Positions 25,191 to 34,746 of a stretch of DNA of 64,000 bases are shown here, piece after piece. Below the pieces are notes generated by a model, which worked only from the letters and a program-made list of their open reading frames with translations, ran no database searches and was not told the DNA's origin. How positions within the stretch are numbered: position 1 is the first letter of the stretch; every line of letters begins with the position of its first letter. A program made the translations under genes and the position numbers. Origin of the DNA: Lachnospiraceae bacterium (GTDB taxonomy: Bacteria; Bacillota; Clostridia; Lachnospirales; Lachnospiraceae); NCBI GenBank assembly GCA_017624235.1, contig JAGANL010000051.1, forward strand, positions 1 to 64,000, in the 5' to 3' direction.

Positions 25191-26290
25191 CGTGCTGTAA
25201 ACCTCTCATACTGTTCCACCTGAATGTCCAAAAAGGTGGAGCTGTCCTGATAAACAGAAAGCGCCATTTCCAACAGGGCCAACATCATAACAGCTCCTGT
25301 GCCTTCTCCTAATGCCATTCTTCCATCAATCACGGGCTCTAAGCCCAACTCTGCAGCCAGTTTCTCTGCGGCCGGCTCCTTTCCCTTATGGGACGGAAGC
25401 AGATATGCCCTTGTGCCAGGCACCAGCCTTTCTGCCAAAAGCGCCGCTGCCATGCTGATGACACCGTCCAGCACAATCGGGACATGAAACAAAGCCCCGC
25501 CGATACAGACACCGGTCAGTCCTGCAATATCCAGTCCGCCAACGGTTCTCAGAATTTCAAACGCATCTGCCCCCTTCAGTGCATATCTTTCGATTGCTTC
25601 TGCGATAATCTGCTGCTTGTGTAAAAGCTTCTCATCATTCAGGCCAGCCCCTCTTCCGGTAACTTCCGATGCCTCGCAGCCCAAAAGCGCCGCTGCGACC
25701 GCACTGCTTGTTGTGGTATTGCCTATCCCCATCTCCCCTGTTGCAAGAATCCGATATCCCTGCCCCTTGCAGGCAGACACCATTTCGACTCCGGTAAAGA
25801 TGGCTGCGAGCACTTCCTCCTCCGTCATGGCAGGTTCTTTTCTGAAATTTCTCGTCCCGCAGCGAACCTTTTGGGAAAGCACTCCCGGTATTTTTTCCTT
25901 CTGCCGGATTCCGATATCCACGGGGATGGTATCAGCTCCGATTGCCTCCGCCATTTTTCCCACCGAGGATCTCTGATTTCCCATGTTTTTTGCGACTGCC
26001 GCAGTGACCTCCTGACCGGACTGGCTGATGCCTTCCTCCACAATTCCATTATCGGCGCACATAATAATGACCGCCTTTTTGGAAATGTCTATCCGGTCTG
26101 TTCCCTGAATGGCCCCGATTTGTGCCGTTAACGTCTCAAACCGCCCCATCCCGTCAATCGGCTTTGCTACATGATCCCAGCACGTCAAAACCTTTTGATA
26201 AATTTCTGGGTCCGGCGCATGTACCGTAAGCTTCTCCAATTCCTCTTTTGTATAGTCTCTATTCCAAATGGGCTTCTCTGAGCATTCCAT
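25187..26290 (-). CDS. cobT: Nicotinate-nucleotide-dimethylbenzimidazole phosphoribosyltransferase
   Basis: Makes alpha-ribazole phosphate (or an analogue) for the lower ligand. Diagnostic blocks: [38 protein letters not shown] and [18 protein letters not shown], with the catalytic Glu in [16 protein letters not shown] near the C-terminus. The ATG at 26290 has GGAGGAG six to seven bases upstream; the frame is open a further 66 codons, but that part is antisense noise over cobQ. 367 residues. The 5' end overlaps cobQ by 32 bp. The dimethylbenzimidazole synthesis genes are not in the window. Confidence 0.95.
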   Translation of the reverse strand: MECSEKPIWNRDYTKEELEKLTVHAPDPEIYQKVLTCWDHVAKPIDGMGRFETLTAQIGAIQGTDRIDISKKAVIIMCADNGIVEEGISQSGQEVTAAVAKNMGNQRSSVGKMAEAIGADTIPVDIGIRQKEKIPGVLSQKVRCGTRNFRKEPAMTEEEVLAAIFTGVEMVSACKGQGYRILATGEMGIGNTTTSSAVAAALLGCEASEVTGRGAGLNDEKLLHKQQIIAEAIERYALKGADAFEILRTVGGLDIAGLTGVCIGGALFHVPIVLDGVISMAAALLAERLVPGTRAYLLPSHKGKEPAAEKLAAELGLEPVIDGRMALGEGTGAVMMLALLEMALSVYQDSSTFLDIQVEQYERFTAR

Positions 26291-27737
26291 AAATCTCCTC
26301 CATGTTAAGATACTTTCTAAGCGTATCTGCCAGCCGGTCATATTGCTTTTCTTTAAAGCTCCGGTAATCCTCCACTTCACCCTTTTGCATACGGATTCCC
26401 TTTTGTTCTGCCAAAGTCCGCACCACTGTGGCCGCAATGCTTCCCCTGTCAAAGATTCCGTGGATATAGGTTCCATATACCATGCCATGACAACCGGACA
26501 CGATTTCCCGCATTTCTGTTCCCTCGCTTACCGCTTCCGTCTCTCCCATATGGATTTCATAGCCTTGATATGCTAAGCCGGAAAGCTCCCGGAAAGCTCC
26601 CTCCAGCTCATGCAGACAGCCTTCCGTCTGCCTTCGCACCTTTTCCTTTTTCAGTCTGGTACAAACAGGAAGCAGCCCCATTCCCCGAAGACTTCCCCCC
26701 TCTTCTACCCCATCCGGGTCCGAAATCCATTCCCCCAGCATCTGATATCCTCCGCAAATACCGAACACCGGTATTTGCTGCGCAAATTTCTTTACGGCGT
26801 TCTCCAGTCCAGTCTGCCGCATCCATTTCAGATCGCCCATGGTATTTTTGCTTCCGGGCAGCAAAATCAAATCCGGCCGGTGCAGCTCCCCTACAGAGTC
26901 CACATAGCGTACCGATACCTCCTGCATCTGCTCAAAGACATTGAAATCCGTAAAATTGGATATTCTGGGATAACGGATTACCGCTATATCGATGCATTTC
27001 TGTGCCTTCCGGTCGAAGCGTTCCGTCAGACTGTCCTCATCCTCCAGCCGTACTTCCATATATGGTACTATACCGGTTACAGGAACCTGCCCCTTTTCCT
27101 CCAGCATGGCAATACCGGAATACAGAATAGACGCATCTCCCCGGAATTTATTGATGATCAACCCCTTCACTCTTGCCCTTTCTTCCTCCGTAAGCAGCAT
27201 CAGGGTTCCCAAAAGCTGTGCAAATACACCGCCTCTGTCAATATCTCCCACCAGAAGCACCGGAGCATCCACCAGCTCTGCCAGTCCCATATTCACAATA
27301 TCATTTTCCCGCAGATTGATTTCTGCCGGACTCCCTGCCCCTTCTATCACAATGATATCCGCATATTCCTCCAGTCTCCGAAAAGACTTTTTAATGTCCG
27401 GGATGAGTTTCTTTTTATAGGCAAAATAATCCCTGGCGCTCATATTACCTAACACTTCTCCATGGACAATGACCTGGGAGCCGGTATGGTCTGTAGGCTT
27501 TAACAGAATCGGATTCATACAGACCATCGGCCTGATGCCTGCCGCCTCTGCCTGCATGACCTGTGCTCTCCCCATTTCCAGACCTTCCTCTGTGATATAA
27601 GAGTTTAATGCCATATTCTGTGACTTAAACGGTGCCACCCGATAACCGTCCTGCCGAAAGATTCTGCAAAGCCCTGCTGTCAGGAAGCTCTTTCCTGCAT
27701 TGGACATTGTCCCCTGAATCATAATTACCTTTGCCAT
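26259..27737 (-). CDS. cobQ: Cobyric acid synthase
   Basis: Amidates the b, d, e and g side chains of adenosylcobyrinate a,c-diamide. The P-loop-like N-terminal domain starts [31 protein letters not shown] follows near residue 125. The glutaminase half has the nucleophile in [12 protein letters not shown] and the catalytic His near [10 protein letters not shown] use the ATG at 27737, matching the family N-terminus and preceded by AGGG. An ATG at 27788 overlaps the upstream stop codon (ATGA) and would add 17 residues; coupling makes it a real alternative. Confidence 0.94.
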   Translation of the reverse strand: MAKVIMIQGTMSNAGKSFLTAGLCRIFRQDGYRVAPFKSQNMALNSYITEEGLEMGRAQVMQAEAAGIRPMVCMNPILLKPTDHTGSQVIVHGEVLGNMSARDYFAYKKKLIPDIKKSFRRLEEYADIIVIEGAGSPAEINLRENDIVNMGLAELVDAPVLLVGDIDRGGVFAQLLGTLMLLTEEERARVKGLIINKFRGDASILYSGIAMLEEKGQVPVTGIVPYMEVRLEDEDSLTERFDRKAQKCIDIAVIRYPRISNFTDFNVFEQMQEVSVRYVDSVGELHRPDLILLPGSKNTMGDLKWMRQTGLENAVKKFAQQIPVFGICGGYQMLGEWISDPDGVEEGGSLRGMGLLPVCTRLKKEKVRRQTEGCLHELEGAFRELSGLAYQGYEIHMGETEAVSEGTEMREIVSGCHGMVYGTYIHGIFDRGSIAATVVRTLAEQKGIRMQKGEVEDYRSFKEKQYDRLADTLRKYLNMEEIYGMLREAHLE

Positions 27738-27784
27738 CTGATACCCTGTCCTTCCTGTTCTTTCCATCTGAGTCAGGATTATGT

Positions 27785-28885
27785 TCATATGATTTCCACG
27801 TTCTTTCCTGTCTCCCTTGCATAAGCAAGCAGCTCTTCATTTGCCTTCTCCAGACTCCCGAAGGTTCTTTTGCAACATATGACCTTTTGACAGCTATCCA
27901 TCTTTTCTCTGGCCTCCATAAGCAACGTCTCCCGGATGGGTTCAAAGCCTTCCGCTTTGATCACCCCTGCCGCCAGTGCCCGCGCTGCCGGATAATCCAG
28001 ATCATTTTCAAACAGAATCCCCGTAAGAAAGGCCCTTCCCTGCCTCTGGAGTCTGCGATAAACCTTTCTTCCGGTTCCGCCGCCTGCTATGACAAAGATG
28101 TCGGCCCTTCCTGCCGGAGCCTCCAATTCCATGCTGTCATTTTCCTCATCAAAGCTGCCTGCCCCTATGTCAAAAAGTGACCGGATATAACCCGGTTTAA
28201 AAATATCTTCCGGTTTACCGAACCGTTCCACATATTCCCCTTTTACACACAAAATCCGGTCTGAAATCCGCTCTGCCAGCTCCAGCTCATGCAGCGACAT
28301 AATCACCGTAAGTCCCTTTTTCCTTCTAAGCTCCTGCAGAACAGATAAAAACTCCAGTTTATATTTCACATCCAGGAAGGAAGTCGGCTCATCCAGAAGA
28401 ATCATTTCCGGCTCCTGACAGATGGCTCTGGCGAGCATCACTCTCTGTCTCTGTCCGTCACTGATCTTCGTAAAGTCCCGATTTTTTATACCGGATACAT
28501 GCACCAGCTCCATGGCTTCCCCCACGATAGCATAATCCTCTTTTGATAAAATACCGAATCTTCCGGTATACGGATATCGGCCTGTCGCAACCACATCCTC
28601 GCAGGTCATGAGCTCCGTCCTCAATTTTTCGGTAAAGACTACTGCCATTCTCTGGGAAATTTCTTTCCCTGACATTTGTGTCATATCCTTTTGTTCCAGA
28701 TATACGTTACCACCCATCAGCTGAAGCTGCCCTGCAATACTCTTTAGAATGGTTGATTTTCCGGCCCCGTTTGGGCCGATAAGCGTGAGGATTTCTCCTT
28801 TTTCCAGTCCAATCTCAATATCCCGGATCAGCGGCTTTGCCTGATAGCCGACGCTCAGCTGCTTCGTTTTAAAATAATACCTCAT
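27785..28885 (-). CDS. btuD: Corrinoid ABC transporter ATPase with extra C-terminal domain
   Basis: Residues 1-250 are an ABC ATPase of the iron-siderophore/B12 class: [15 protein letters not shown] (Walker A), [15 protein letters not shown] (signature, Asp in place of the second Gly) and [12 protein letters not shown] (Walker B). Residues about 255-366 are an additional alpha/beta domain starting [18 protein letters not shown], with a glycine-rich loop, and including [13 protein letters not shown] and [13 protein letters not shown] do not know this domain's function; it may bind a nucleotide or corrinoid. Start at 28885 (TAATG overlap with btuC). Drives uptake with the BtuC and BtuF proteins encoded upstream. 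Confidence 0.9.
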   Translation of the reverse strand: MRYYFKTKQLSVGYQAKPLIRDIEIGLEKGEILTLIGPNGAGKSTILKSIAGQLQLMGGNVYLEQKDMTQMSGKEISQRMAVVFTEKLRTELMTCEDVVATGRYPYTGRFGILSKEDYAIVGEAMELVHVSGIKNRDFTKISDGQRQRVMLARAICQEPEMILLDEPTSFLDVKYKLEFLSVLQELRRKKGLTVIMSLHELELAERISDRILCVKGEYVERFGKPEDIFKPGYIRSLFDIGAGSFDEENDSMELEAPAGRADIFVIAGGGTGRKVYRRLQRQGRAFLTGILFENDLDYPAARALAAGVIKAEGFEPIRETLLMEAREKMDSCQKVICCKRTFGSLEKANEELLAYARETGKNVEII

Positions 28886-29907
28886 TACGCTACCCTCTCC
28901 TTTTTGCGCTCTGCCATCACCCACAGGACAACGGGCGCTCCGAAAATGGCTGTCACCGTACTGATGCTCAGCTCGGTCGGTGCAAGCAAACATCTTGCCA
29001 GCAAATCACAGAACAGACAGAAAGCACTTCCTCCCAGAAAACAGGCCGGTATCATCCAGATAGGCTCCGTTGTTCCAAGAAGCTTCTTGACTAAGTGAGG
29101 CGTTGCAATTCCGACAAAGGAAACTGGGCCTGCAAAGGCAACGATACAGGCTGATAAAATGCTGGACAAAACAACAAGCCCTATCCGCAGAAGCCGGATA
29201 TTGACTCCCAGATTTTGTGCATAGGCTTCTCCGAGCTGATAGGCTCCCAGCGGCTTTGACAACAGAAAGACAACCGCAAAGGCTGCAGCAACCACTACTG
29301 CCATGACCTCCACATTCTCCCAGGTCATGCCGGAAAAGCTTCCCTGCGACCAGTTATGGAGATTGACAATTTGCTCATCCTCTGCAAAGGTTACGACCAG
29401 CTCTGTAACGGCCGAACAGATATACCCAATCATCACGCCACTGACCACCAGCATCGACATACGACTCACCCTGCGTGACAAAAGCAGTACAAAGCCCATC
29501 GACAGCATAGCGCCGACAAACGCCGCAAGAATCATGGAGGCCGAAGTGACCCTGACTGCCTTTCCCGCCAAAAAGACCATCACAAGCGCCACAACCATCT
29601 TGGCCCCCGAAGAAATACCCAGAACAAACGGCCCGGCAATCGGATTGTGAAAAAAGGTCTGCAGCAGATACCCCGCCAGTGCCAGCGCACCACCCAGTAT
29701 CAGAACCGCTGCCGCCCTCGGAAGCCTGATATCCCATAATATTCTTGCCGCTGTCCCATTTCTTTCCTGATTCCCAAGTGTCCGTAACATATCGGGCAAT
29801 GTAATCTTTACGCTTCCAATGCAGATATTCAGAGCCAAAAGGACAAGCACACCGGCTCCTAACAAAACAAAGGCTGCCATATATCTGTATTTTCTGTTTC
29901 TCTGCAT
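28885..29907 (-). CDS. btuC: Corrinoid ABC transporter permease (FecCD family)
   Basis: A 340-residue membrane subunit with about ten helices. Family motifs: LPRAAAVLILGGALALAGYL, GPFVLGISSGAKM and FAGPVSFVGIATPHLVKKL near the end, the last contacting the ATPase. It lies 21 bp after btuF and overlaps btuD (TAATG). Together they would import cobalamin, cobinamide or another corrinoid; location in the B12 operon behind a B12 riboswitch supports this over an iron siderophore. Confidence 0.93.
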   Translation of the reverse strand: MQRNRKYRYMAAFVLLGAGVLVLLALNICIGSVKITLPDMLRTLGNQERNGTAARILWDIRLPRAAAVLILGGALALAGYLLQTFFHNPIAGPFVLGISSGAKMVVALVMVFLAGKAVRVTSASMILAAFVGAMLSMGFVLLLSRRVSRMSMLVVSGVMIGYICSAVTELVVTFAEDEQIVNLHNWSQGSFSGMTWENVEVMAVVVAAAFAVVFLLSKPLGAYQLGEAYAQNLGVNIRLLRIGLVVLSSILSACIVAFAGPVSFVGIATPHLVKKLLGTTEPIWMIPACFLGGSAFCLFCDLLARCLLAPTELSISTVTAIFGAPVVLWVMAERKKERVA

Positions 29908-29928
29908 ATGAATCCTGCTACCTCTCTT

Positions 29929-31092
29929 TTACTTTAAACGGAAAAGATAGTGCATCTGCTCTTCCCCTTCTCCCAAAAACATGGCATTCATATCTTCCAG
30001 CAAATAGCCGATGGACAACGACTGCTGATACATATCGTTTGTCGTACACCAGACATTTCCTTCCTTCACTGCCTTAAAATCCGAAAGCAGACCGCATTTG
30101 GAAAGCAGCTCTTCCACACTGGACACGCCACCGTCGATGGAACTGTTATAAATTAAAAAATCCGCATCCTTTGCTCCCTGATAGAACTCTTCCACCTGCA
30201 TATTCATCGTAGAACGCTTTCCGGAAGGATCACCCAGATTTGCAAAAATATAGTGTCCTCCTGCAAGCTCCAGCATTTTCGGAACGTAATCCGAAGACTG
30301 CCGCACCTGCACCAGACCGTTTGAGGTAATGAAAAAGAAAGCCGCCGTCTGATCCGTCCTTTTCTCTGCTGTCACCCTGTTTAAAATTGCTGCCTGTTCC
30401 TCAAAGACCCTTCCGGCTTCTGCTTCCTTTCCAAGCAATGCCCCGAAAAATTTGATCCATTCCACTCTGCCGAGAGGATGCGACTCATAGCTGGAATATT
30501 CAATCATGACCGGAATGCCGAAATCCTCCAGCTTTTCGATTACCTCCGGTGCATGGGTGACCATCGTATTTTCTATGGCAAGCGTACAGTTTTTCGAGAC
30601 AATCAGCTCATAATCAGGCTTATTATACTTGCCCGCATAAAGAATATCGCCGCTCTCCATAGCCTCTCTGGCCGCTTCGATATACCAGCCCTCTTCCTTC
30701 TGTCCGGAAAGCGCAATCGCATCCATTCCGTCCAATGCACTGAACATATCCATCACCGAAGAAGCGACCAGATAAAGCTGTTCCACCGGGCGCTTTAACA
30801 CCACGATTCCATCCTCCAGAGGCTCCGGTATCTCCCTTCCTTCCGGTACGACCAGAAACTGCGCTCCATCCATGGTAGTGGTCAGCATCGTATAGCCACC
30901 CTCATAATAATCCACTTTAAAATTCTCTGCATACTGCAGTTCCATGCTCCTTTCATAAACAAGCCCCTGGCTTTCCGACTCTTCCTCAGATACGGATGCA
31001 GAACCGGAAGAAGGACTGCCGCAGCTATTCAGCCAGAACAGTCCTGTCAAGAGCAGACATCCTATTATGATTGCCTTTTTTCTTCCAAGCAT
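29929..31092 (-). CDS. btuF: Corrinoid ABC transporter substrate-binding lipoprotein
   Basis: A 387-residue periplasmic-binding-protein-like lipoprotein (class III, helical-backbone type). The signal peptide ends in the lipobox LNSC (Cys24), followed by a Ser/Glu-rich linker. The two lobes carry EGREIPEPLEDGIVVL, ALSGQKEEGWYI and HPLGRVEWIKFF. It would capture a corrinoid at the cell surface and hand it to BtuC. Third gene of the operon after the chelatase and the NEAT-like lipoprotein, both also surface proteins. Confidence 0.9.
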   Translation of the reverse strand: MLGRKKAIIIGCLLLTGLFWLNSCGSPSSGSASVSEEESESQGLVYERSMELQYAENFKVDYYEGGYTMLTTTMDGAQFLVVPEGREIPEPLEDGIVVLKRPVEQLYLVASSVMDMFSALDGMDAIALSGQKEEGWYIEAAREAMESGDILYAGKYNKPDYELIVSKNCTLAIENTMVTHAPEVIEKLEDFGIPVMIEYSSYESHPLGRVEWIKFFGALLGKEAEAGRVFEEQAAILNRVTAEKRTDQTAAFFFITSNGLVQVRQSSDYVPKMLELAGGHYIFANLGDPSGKRSTMNMQVEEFYQGAKDADFLIYNSSIDGGVSSVEELLSKCGLLSDFKAVKEGNVWCTTNDMYQQSLSIGYLLEDMNAMFLGEGEEQMHYLFRLK

Positions 31093-31104
31093 TTTCTATA
31101 CCTC

Positions 31105-32052
31105 TTATTCCAAAGGCTTCAGCGTATCCGAATGAAACGTAAGGGTATATTCAATTTCATGGGGTGTACTCATAGCCACCGTATCACCAATGACCGTCAT
31201 CGGCTCATCCAATACCGAAACCGGAATTTCAAATACCGAATTTCCCTCTGTATTGACCGGAAGATATTTTTCTCCCTCTACAACCATATAATCATAGTTC
31301 GGACTACTCCACTGTATGGCTGCAGTCATGCTTTCTCCTGCTACGGTAATCGTTGCCGGAGACAGAATTTTTGCTTTTCCGCTCCCTCCCTCAAAGGTCA
31401 GTTCTACGGTATAATCGCCATCTGCCAGCTCTATGCTGCCTTTGCTCTGTGTCTCCTCCTTCACAGGCTCCGGGTTTAAAACACTCACCTTATGGTCATA
31501 CCAGATTCCCTTTTTCCCAATCAGTGCCAGATCAAACTCTTCCTCCAGCACAGGAACAGGCACATCAAATCCATTGACCTCCTCCGTCATACCATCATGG
31601 TAGGTAACGGTATCTACAGTCGGCATGAGCAGACTGGCGCCTTCCTTTTGGGCATCCTCGGCCAGTCCGGGATAAAGATTTAAAATATTTTTGGAAGTGA
31701 GGGAAATATGAATCGTCATTTCCCCACTTTTTACCGTCAGCGTTCCCTTGCCCTCGCAGGCTTCATTCACATGGAACATTCCACTGTCTGTACGAAACTC
31801 TGCCGTATAGATTCCATCCGGCAGCCTTAACCCTTTTGCTACTTCTGTTTTGTCTTCCATTACTTCTGTTTTATCTTCTGTTTCCATTTCTGCATCCGTT
31901 TCGGAAGCAGTTTCCTCCGCCTTGGCATCGGCTATCTCTATTGCAGGAGCAGCTGTCTCTGTCTCCCGCATGCTGTCTTTGTCTGCACAGCCTCCAAGCA
32001 GGGTACAGGCAAGCAGCATACTGCATATCATATTGATTCTCTTTTTCATCAT
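31105..32052 (-). CDS. Lipoprotein with two NEAT-like domains
   Basis: A 315-residue surface lipoprotein (lipobox LGGC, Cys22), then an acidic Thr/Glu-rich linker to about residue 72. Two similar beta-rich repeats follow: about 74-190 (LPDGIYTAEFRTDSG ... WYDHKVSV) and about 205-310 (LADGDYTVELTFEGG ... HEIEYTLTF). The DGxYT start, the xxxSPATITVAGE strand and the final H-x-I-x-Y strand recall NEAT domains, which bind haem in Gram-positive iron-uptake systems. The YxxxY haem-ligand motif is not obvious, so the ligand may be another tetrapyrrole or a corrinoid. Encoded between the surface CbiK and BtuF. Assignment by pattern only. Confidence 0.65.
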   Translation of the reverse strand: MMKKRINMICSMLLACTLLGGCADKDSMRETETAAPAIEIADAKAEETASETDAEMETEDKTEVMEDKTEVAKGLRLPDGIYTAEFRTDSGMFHVNEACEGKGTLTVKSGEMTIHISLTSKNILNLYPGLAEDAQKEGASLLMPTVDTVTYHDGMTEEVNGFDVPVPVLEEEFDLALIGKKGIWYDHKVSVLNPEPVKEETQSKGSIELADGDYTVELTFEGGSGKAKILSPATITVAGESMTAAIQWSSPNYDYMVVEGEKYLPVNTEGNSVFEIPVSVLDEPMTVIGDTVAMSTPHEIEYTLTFHSDTLKPLE

Positions 32053-32069
32053 AATCCTCTACACATTCC

Positions 32070-33332
32070 TTATTCTTTCATGACACTTCTGGTATGATCC
32101 ACATAAATTTTCTGAATGGCATCGATTGCACCCAGCCCGGAAATCTGTGCTTCCACACTCTCAAATCTGCCGGATGCCTGAAACATACTGAGCCAGGAAT
32201 CCTCATCCTCGCCTGCCATATCGTTGTTAGCATGATCTCCCGCCACAACCATTAACGGACGGAGAATAACTTTAGTATAACCGGCCTCTGCTGCCGCATC
32301 CATCACCGCCTCACAGGAAGTCTCCTCCGGCTCTCCTTCCACGGTTCCAATCAGCACGTTCCCGTATCCAAGCTCATCCATCTGAGTCTGCATCTGGCTA
32401 TAGGAAACCCTGGCCGTATGAGAAGTACCGTGTCCCATAAAGACAAACACTACACCGTCCTCCTTTGCCGCCTCCAGACTGTCATAGCCTGCATCCTTTA
32501 CCGCTTCTGCAGTAATTGCTTTAGCCACAGCTTCCTTATCCGCATTGATGACGGAAGCATCTGCACCAACCTCACCAAGCAACGGTTCGGCAACCTTCAC
32601 ACTCTCAAACTGATTCCGATATCCCTCTACCGCTTCCATCAGCTCGTCATACTCTGCACCATGCATCAGGTGAGTCGGCTGTACCACCAGATTCTTCACC
32701 CCGTTTTTCACTGCACGTTCCAATGCCTGATCCATATTGTCAATACATTCACCATCTCTGGCCTGCACATGATTGATGATAATCTGCGCCGTAAATGCCC
32801 TTCTGACAGACCAGTCAGGATATGCTGCCTGCAGGGCATCCTCGATACCCTTGATATCTGCCACACGACTGTCATTGAAGGAGGTTCCAAAGCTCACTAC
32901 GAGAATCTCGTTTTCTCCGATATCGTCCTGATTACGCGGATCATCCTTAGAAGCATCTCCGGTATCCCTGCCAAAATAATCCGGATCAGCATTCTGACCT
33001 GCCACCAGCTCTTTCTGGGCATCTGTCAGTGCATCCCAGGCATCCTTTGCTCTTTTGCACTGCTCATCCGTTTCTGCTGTCCTTTTCTGCACATAGATGG
33101 AATCAATCAAGGCTGCCACCTCATCGGCGGCCTTCTGATCTGCATCCTCCTCTGTTCCTTCCTCTGTTCCTGAAGCCTCTGCCTCCTCCACAGTCCCGCT
33201 GCTGTTGTCCGCAGCTTCTTCTGTCTCTGTCTGCAAAGCCGCATCCGTCTGCTTGTCTGCACAGCCCGTAAGCGCCATGGAACAGGTCATGACAGCCATC
33301 ATGAAAACACTCAGTACCTTCTTTTTCTTCAT
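32070..33332 (-). CDS. cbiK: Surface-anchored sirohydrochlorin cobaltochelatase (CbiK type)
   Basis: First gene of the cobalamin operon. Residues 1-24 are a lipoprotein signal peptide ending LTGC (Cys24). Then comes an acidic linker to about 70, a short helical module (about 70-112) containing DALTDAQKELV, and the chelatase from about 140. CbiK landmarks are ILVVSFGTSFNDSR, QPTHLMHGAEYDEL (His221, His224), FMGHGTSHTARVSY (His301, His305) and VVAGDHANNDMAGEDED (His367), so both metal-binding His are kept. CbiK inserts cobalt into sirohydrochlorin and is cytoplasmic in most bacteria. An exported form is known in Desulfovibrio (periplasmic), but a Gram-positive lipoprotein form is odd, since its substrate is made inside the cell. 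Confidence 0.88.
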   Translation of the reverse strand: MKKKKVLSVFMMAVMTCSMALTGCADKQTDAALQTETEEAADNSSGTVEEAEASGTEEGTEEDADQKAADEVAALIDSIYVQKRTAETDEQCKRAKDAWDALTDAQKELVAGQNADPDYFGRDTGDASKDDPRNQDDIGENEILVVSFGTSFNDSRVADIKGIEDALQAAYPDWSVRRAFTAQIIINHVQARDGECIDNMDQALERAVKNGVKNLVVQPTHLMHGAEYDELMEAVEGYRNQFESVKVAEPLLGEVGADASVINADKEAVAKAITAEAVKDAGYDSLEAAKEDGVVFVFMGHGTSHTARVSYSQMQTQMDELGYGNVLIGTVEGEPEETSCEAVMDAAAEAGYTKVILRPLMVVAGDHANNDMAGEDEDSWLSMFQASGRFESVEAQISGLGAIDAIQKIYVDHTRSVMKE

Positions 33333-33448
33333 CTCAAATCTCCTCTTTTCTCCCTGCCTTTTCCGGCATGGTCATAGTGGCGCACCGGCAGCAGCTTTAC
33401 GTCTCCAAAGGCACCCTGCTGGCTGCGCATACTGCTTTCTTAGAAAGC

Positions 33449-33469
33449 AAAAAAGCCCTTTTTCAGGGC
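33449..33469 (-). terminator. Leader terminator of the cobalamin operon
   Basis: On the minus strand GCCCT-GAAAA-AGGGC is followed by six T residues, about 115 bp before the cbiK start and about 110 bp after the B12 box. It is the probable expression platform, formed when the riboswitch binds its ligand. A second small hairpin (TGCTTTC/GAAAGCA) follows it. Confidence 0.75.
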
Positions 33470-33579
33470 ATTCATAAAAGGGCGCACAAATAGTATAAGA
33501 AAAGAGACCTTACGGCAAAACTTTTATTATATATTGTTCGCGACCAGTTACTCGTGGCCCGGGGAATCATCCCCGCTCC

Positions 33580-33750
33580 TTCTGCAGGCAGGTCTCCTGA
33601 CTCATAGATCTTCATATCAGACTGTCTTCCCGATTGCTCAGTGACATCATAGCCTGATACTCCCTAAATACAGTGACGAGTTCGTACAGGATTTTCACCT
33701 GTTTCCCTTTTCACCGAACCGGATATATTCCGTTCGACACCTACAGCGGC
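33580..33750 (-). ncRNA. Cobalamin riboswitch
   Basis: On the minus strand, the B12 box reads GAGTCAGGAGACCTGCC (33587-33603). Upstream come the other conserved blocks: GGTGTCGAACGG, AAAAGGGAAACAGGTGAAA with ATCCTGTACG, and TCGTCACTGTATTTAGGGAG. A GC-rich hairpin (CGGGGATGATTCCCCGG, about 33555-33572) just downstream may take part in the usual loop-loop contact. It controls the whole downstream operon by ligand-dependent termination; high B12 should switch the 21 genes off. Confidence 0.93.
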
Positions 33751-33779
33751 AGATTTTCAGTCTCTGCATGACTAGCAAC

Positions 33780-33808
33780 ACTTTATCATACTTATTTCTA
33801 AAATGCAA
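33780..33808 (-). promoter_or_regulatory. Promoter of the cobalamin operon
   Basis: On the minus strand TTGCAT (33803-33808), 17 bp, TAAAGT (33780-33785), preceded by TATGA. It starts transcription about 25-35 bp before the riboswitch core and is the only promoter I can see for the 21-gene operon. Confidence 0.6.
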
Positions 33809-33859
33809 TATGACGACTGGCATGGGCTGAACTGCTATAAGGTTTTGAAAAAGGCAAGA

Positions 33860-33895
33860 AAAACCCCGGTTTTACATATGATAACCGGGGTTTTT
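33860..33895. terminator. Terminator after nagB
   Basis: AAAAACCCCGG and CCGGGGTTTTT pair on both strands around an AT-rich loop, with flanking A and T runs. It ends the PTS-nagB operon and protects against read-through in either direction. Confidence 0.85.
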
Positions 33896-33915
33896 CATTA
33901 TTACATACTTTACTT

Positions 33916-34647
33916 TTATTGCGGAATCAATGCCAACGCATCCTCATCTGCTACAATGCTTACATCATTGTGCATCTGTAAGATGGATGCAGGAACCTGC
34001 GGTGTAACCGGTCCGAAGAACGCATCGTGTAAAATCTGCGCTTTATCCTTACCGCTTACTACCATCAGAATCTTCTTAGCCTGCATAATCGTCTTGGTTC
34101 CCATCGTATATGCCTGCTTCGGCACATCATCCAGAGATGCAAAGAATCTCTGATTTGCCTTCATGGTCTTTTCTGTCAGATCCACACAGTGCGTTTCTGT
34201 TTCAAAAGCCAGTCCGGGCTCATTGAAGCCAATATGTCCATTATGTCCGAGTCCCAGAAGCTGCAGATCTATTCCTCCCAGGGAATGGATAATATGATTG
34301 TAATCATCACATGCCTTTTTGGAGTCCGGTTCCATGCCGTCCGGCAGATAAGTCCTGCTCAAATCGATATTCACATGTTTGAACAGATTGTCATGCATAA
34401 AATAGTAATAGCTCTGTTCATTGTCTCTTGGCAGTCCCTTGTATTCATCCAGATTGACCGTAGTCACATCAGAAAAATCCAAATCTCCCTTTCTGTACCA
34501 CTCTACCAGCTGCTCATAAGTTCCTATCGGTGTAGAACCTGTCGCAAGACCTAACACGCAGTTCGGTTTCATGATAATCTGTGCAGAAATAATATTGGCT
34601 GCCTTCCGGCTCATATCCTTATAATCTTTTGCTCTGTATATTCTCAT
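33916..34647 (-). CDS. nagB: Glucosamine-6-phosphate deaminase
   Basis: Converts glucosamine-6-phosphate to fructose-6-phosphate and ammonia. 243 residues; LGLATGSTPIGTYEQLVEWY binds the sugar phosphate, VTTVNLDEYKGL has the catalytic Asp, and GLGHNGHIGFNEPG (about 131-144) carries the His of the active site. It is the last gene of the licT-crr-nagE operon, so sugar entering by the PTS would go straight to glycolysis. nagA (deacetylase) is not in the window; it may lie elsewhere, or the PTS sugar may be glucosamine. Confidence 0.96.
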   Translation of the reverse strand: MRIYRAKDYKDMSRKAANIISAQIIMKPNCVLGLATGSTPIGTYEQLVEWYRKGDLDFSDVTTVNLDEYKGLPRDNEQSYYYFMHDNLFKHVNIDLSRTYLPDGMEPDSKKACDDYNHIIHSLGGIDLQLLGLGHNGHIGFNEPGLAFETETHCVDLTEKTMKANQRFFASLDDVPKQAYTMGTKTIMQAKKILMVVSGKDKAQILHDAFFGPVTPQVPASILQMHNDVSIVADEDALALIPQ

Positions 34648-34746
34648 TTTATCAGCTATACTCCTTCTAAAACGGGCAGAAGGAATTAAATTCCTTCCAC
34701 CCTTCCTGCTAGGATTCCAAAAACATGGTTCTGAAAATCAAAGTTC

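Noticed and set aside
31105-32052. Calling the lipoprotein a proven haem-binding NEAT protein
   Set aside because: Overall beta pattern fits but the YxxxY ligand motif is not evident; kept as NEAT-like only.
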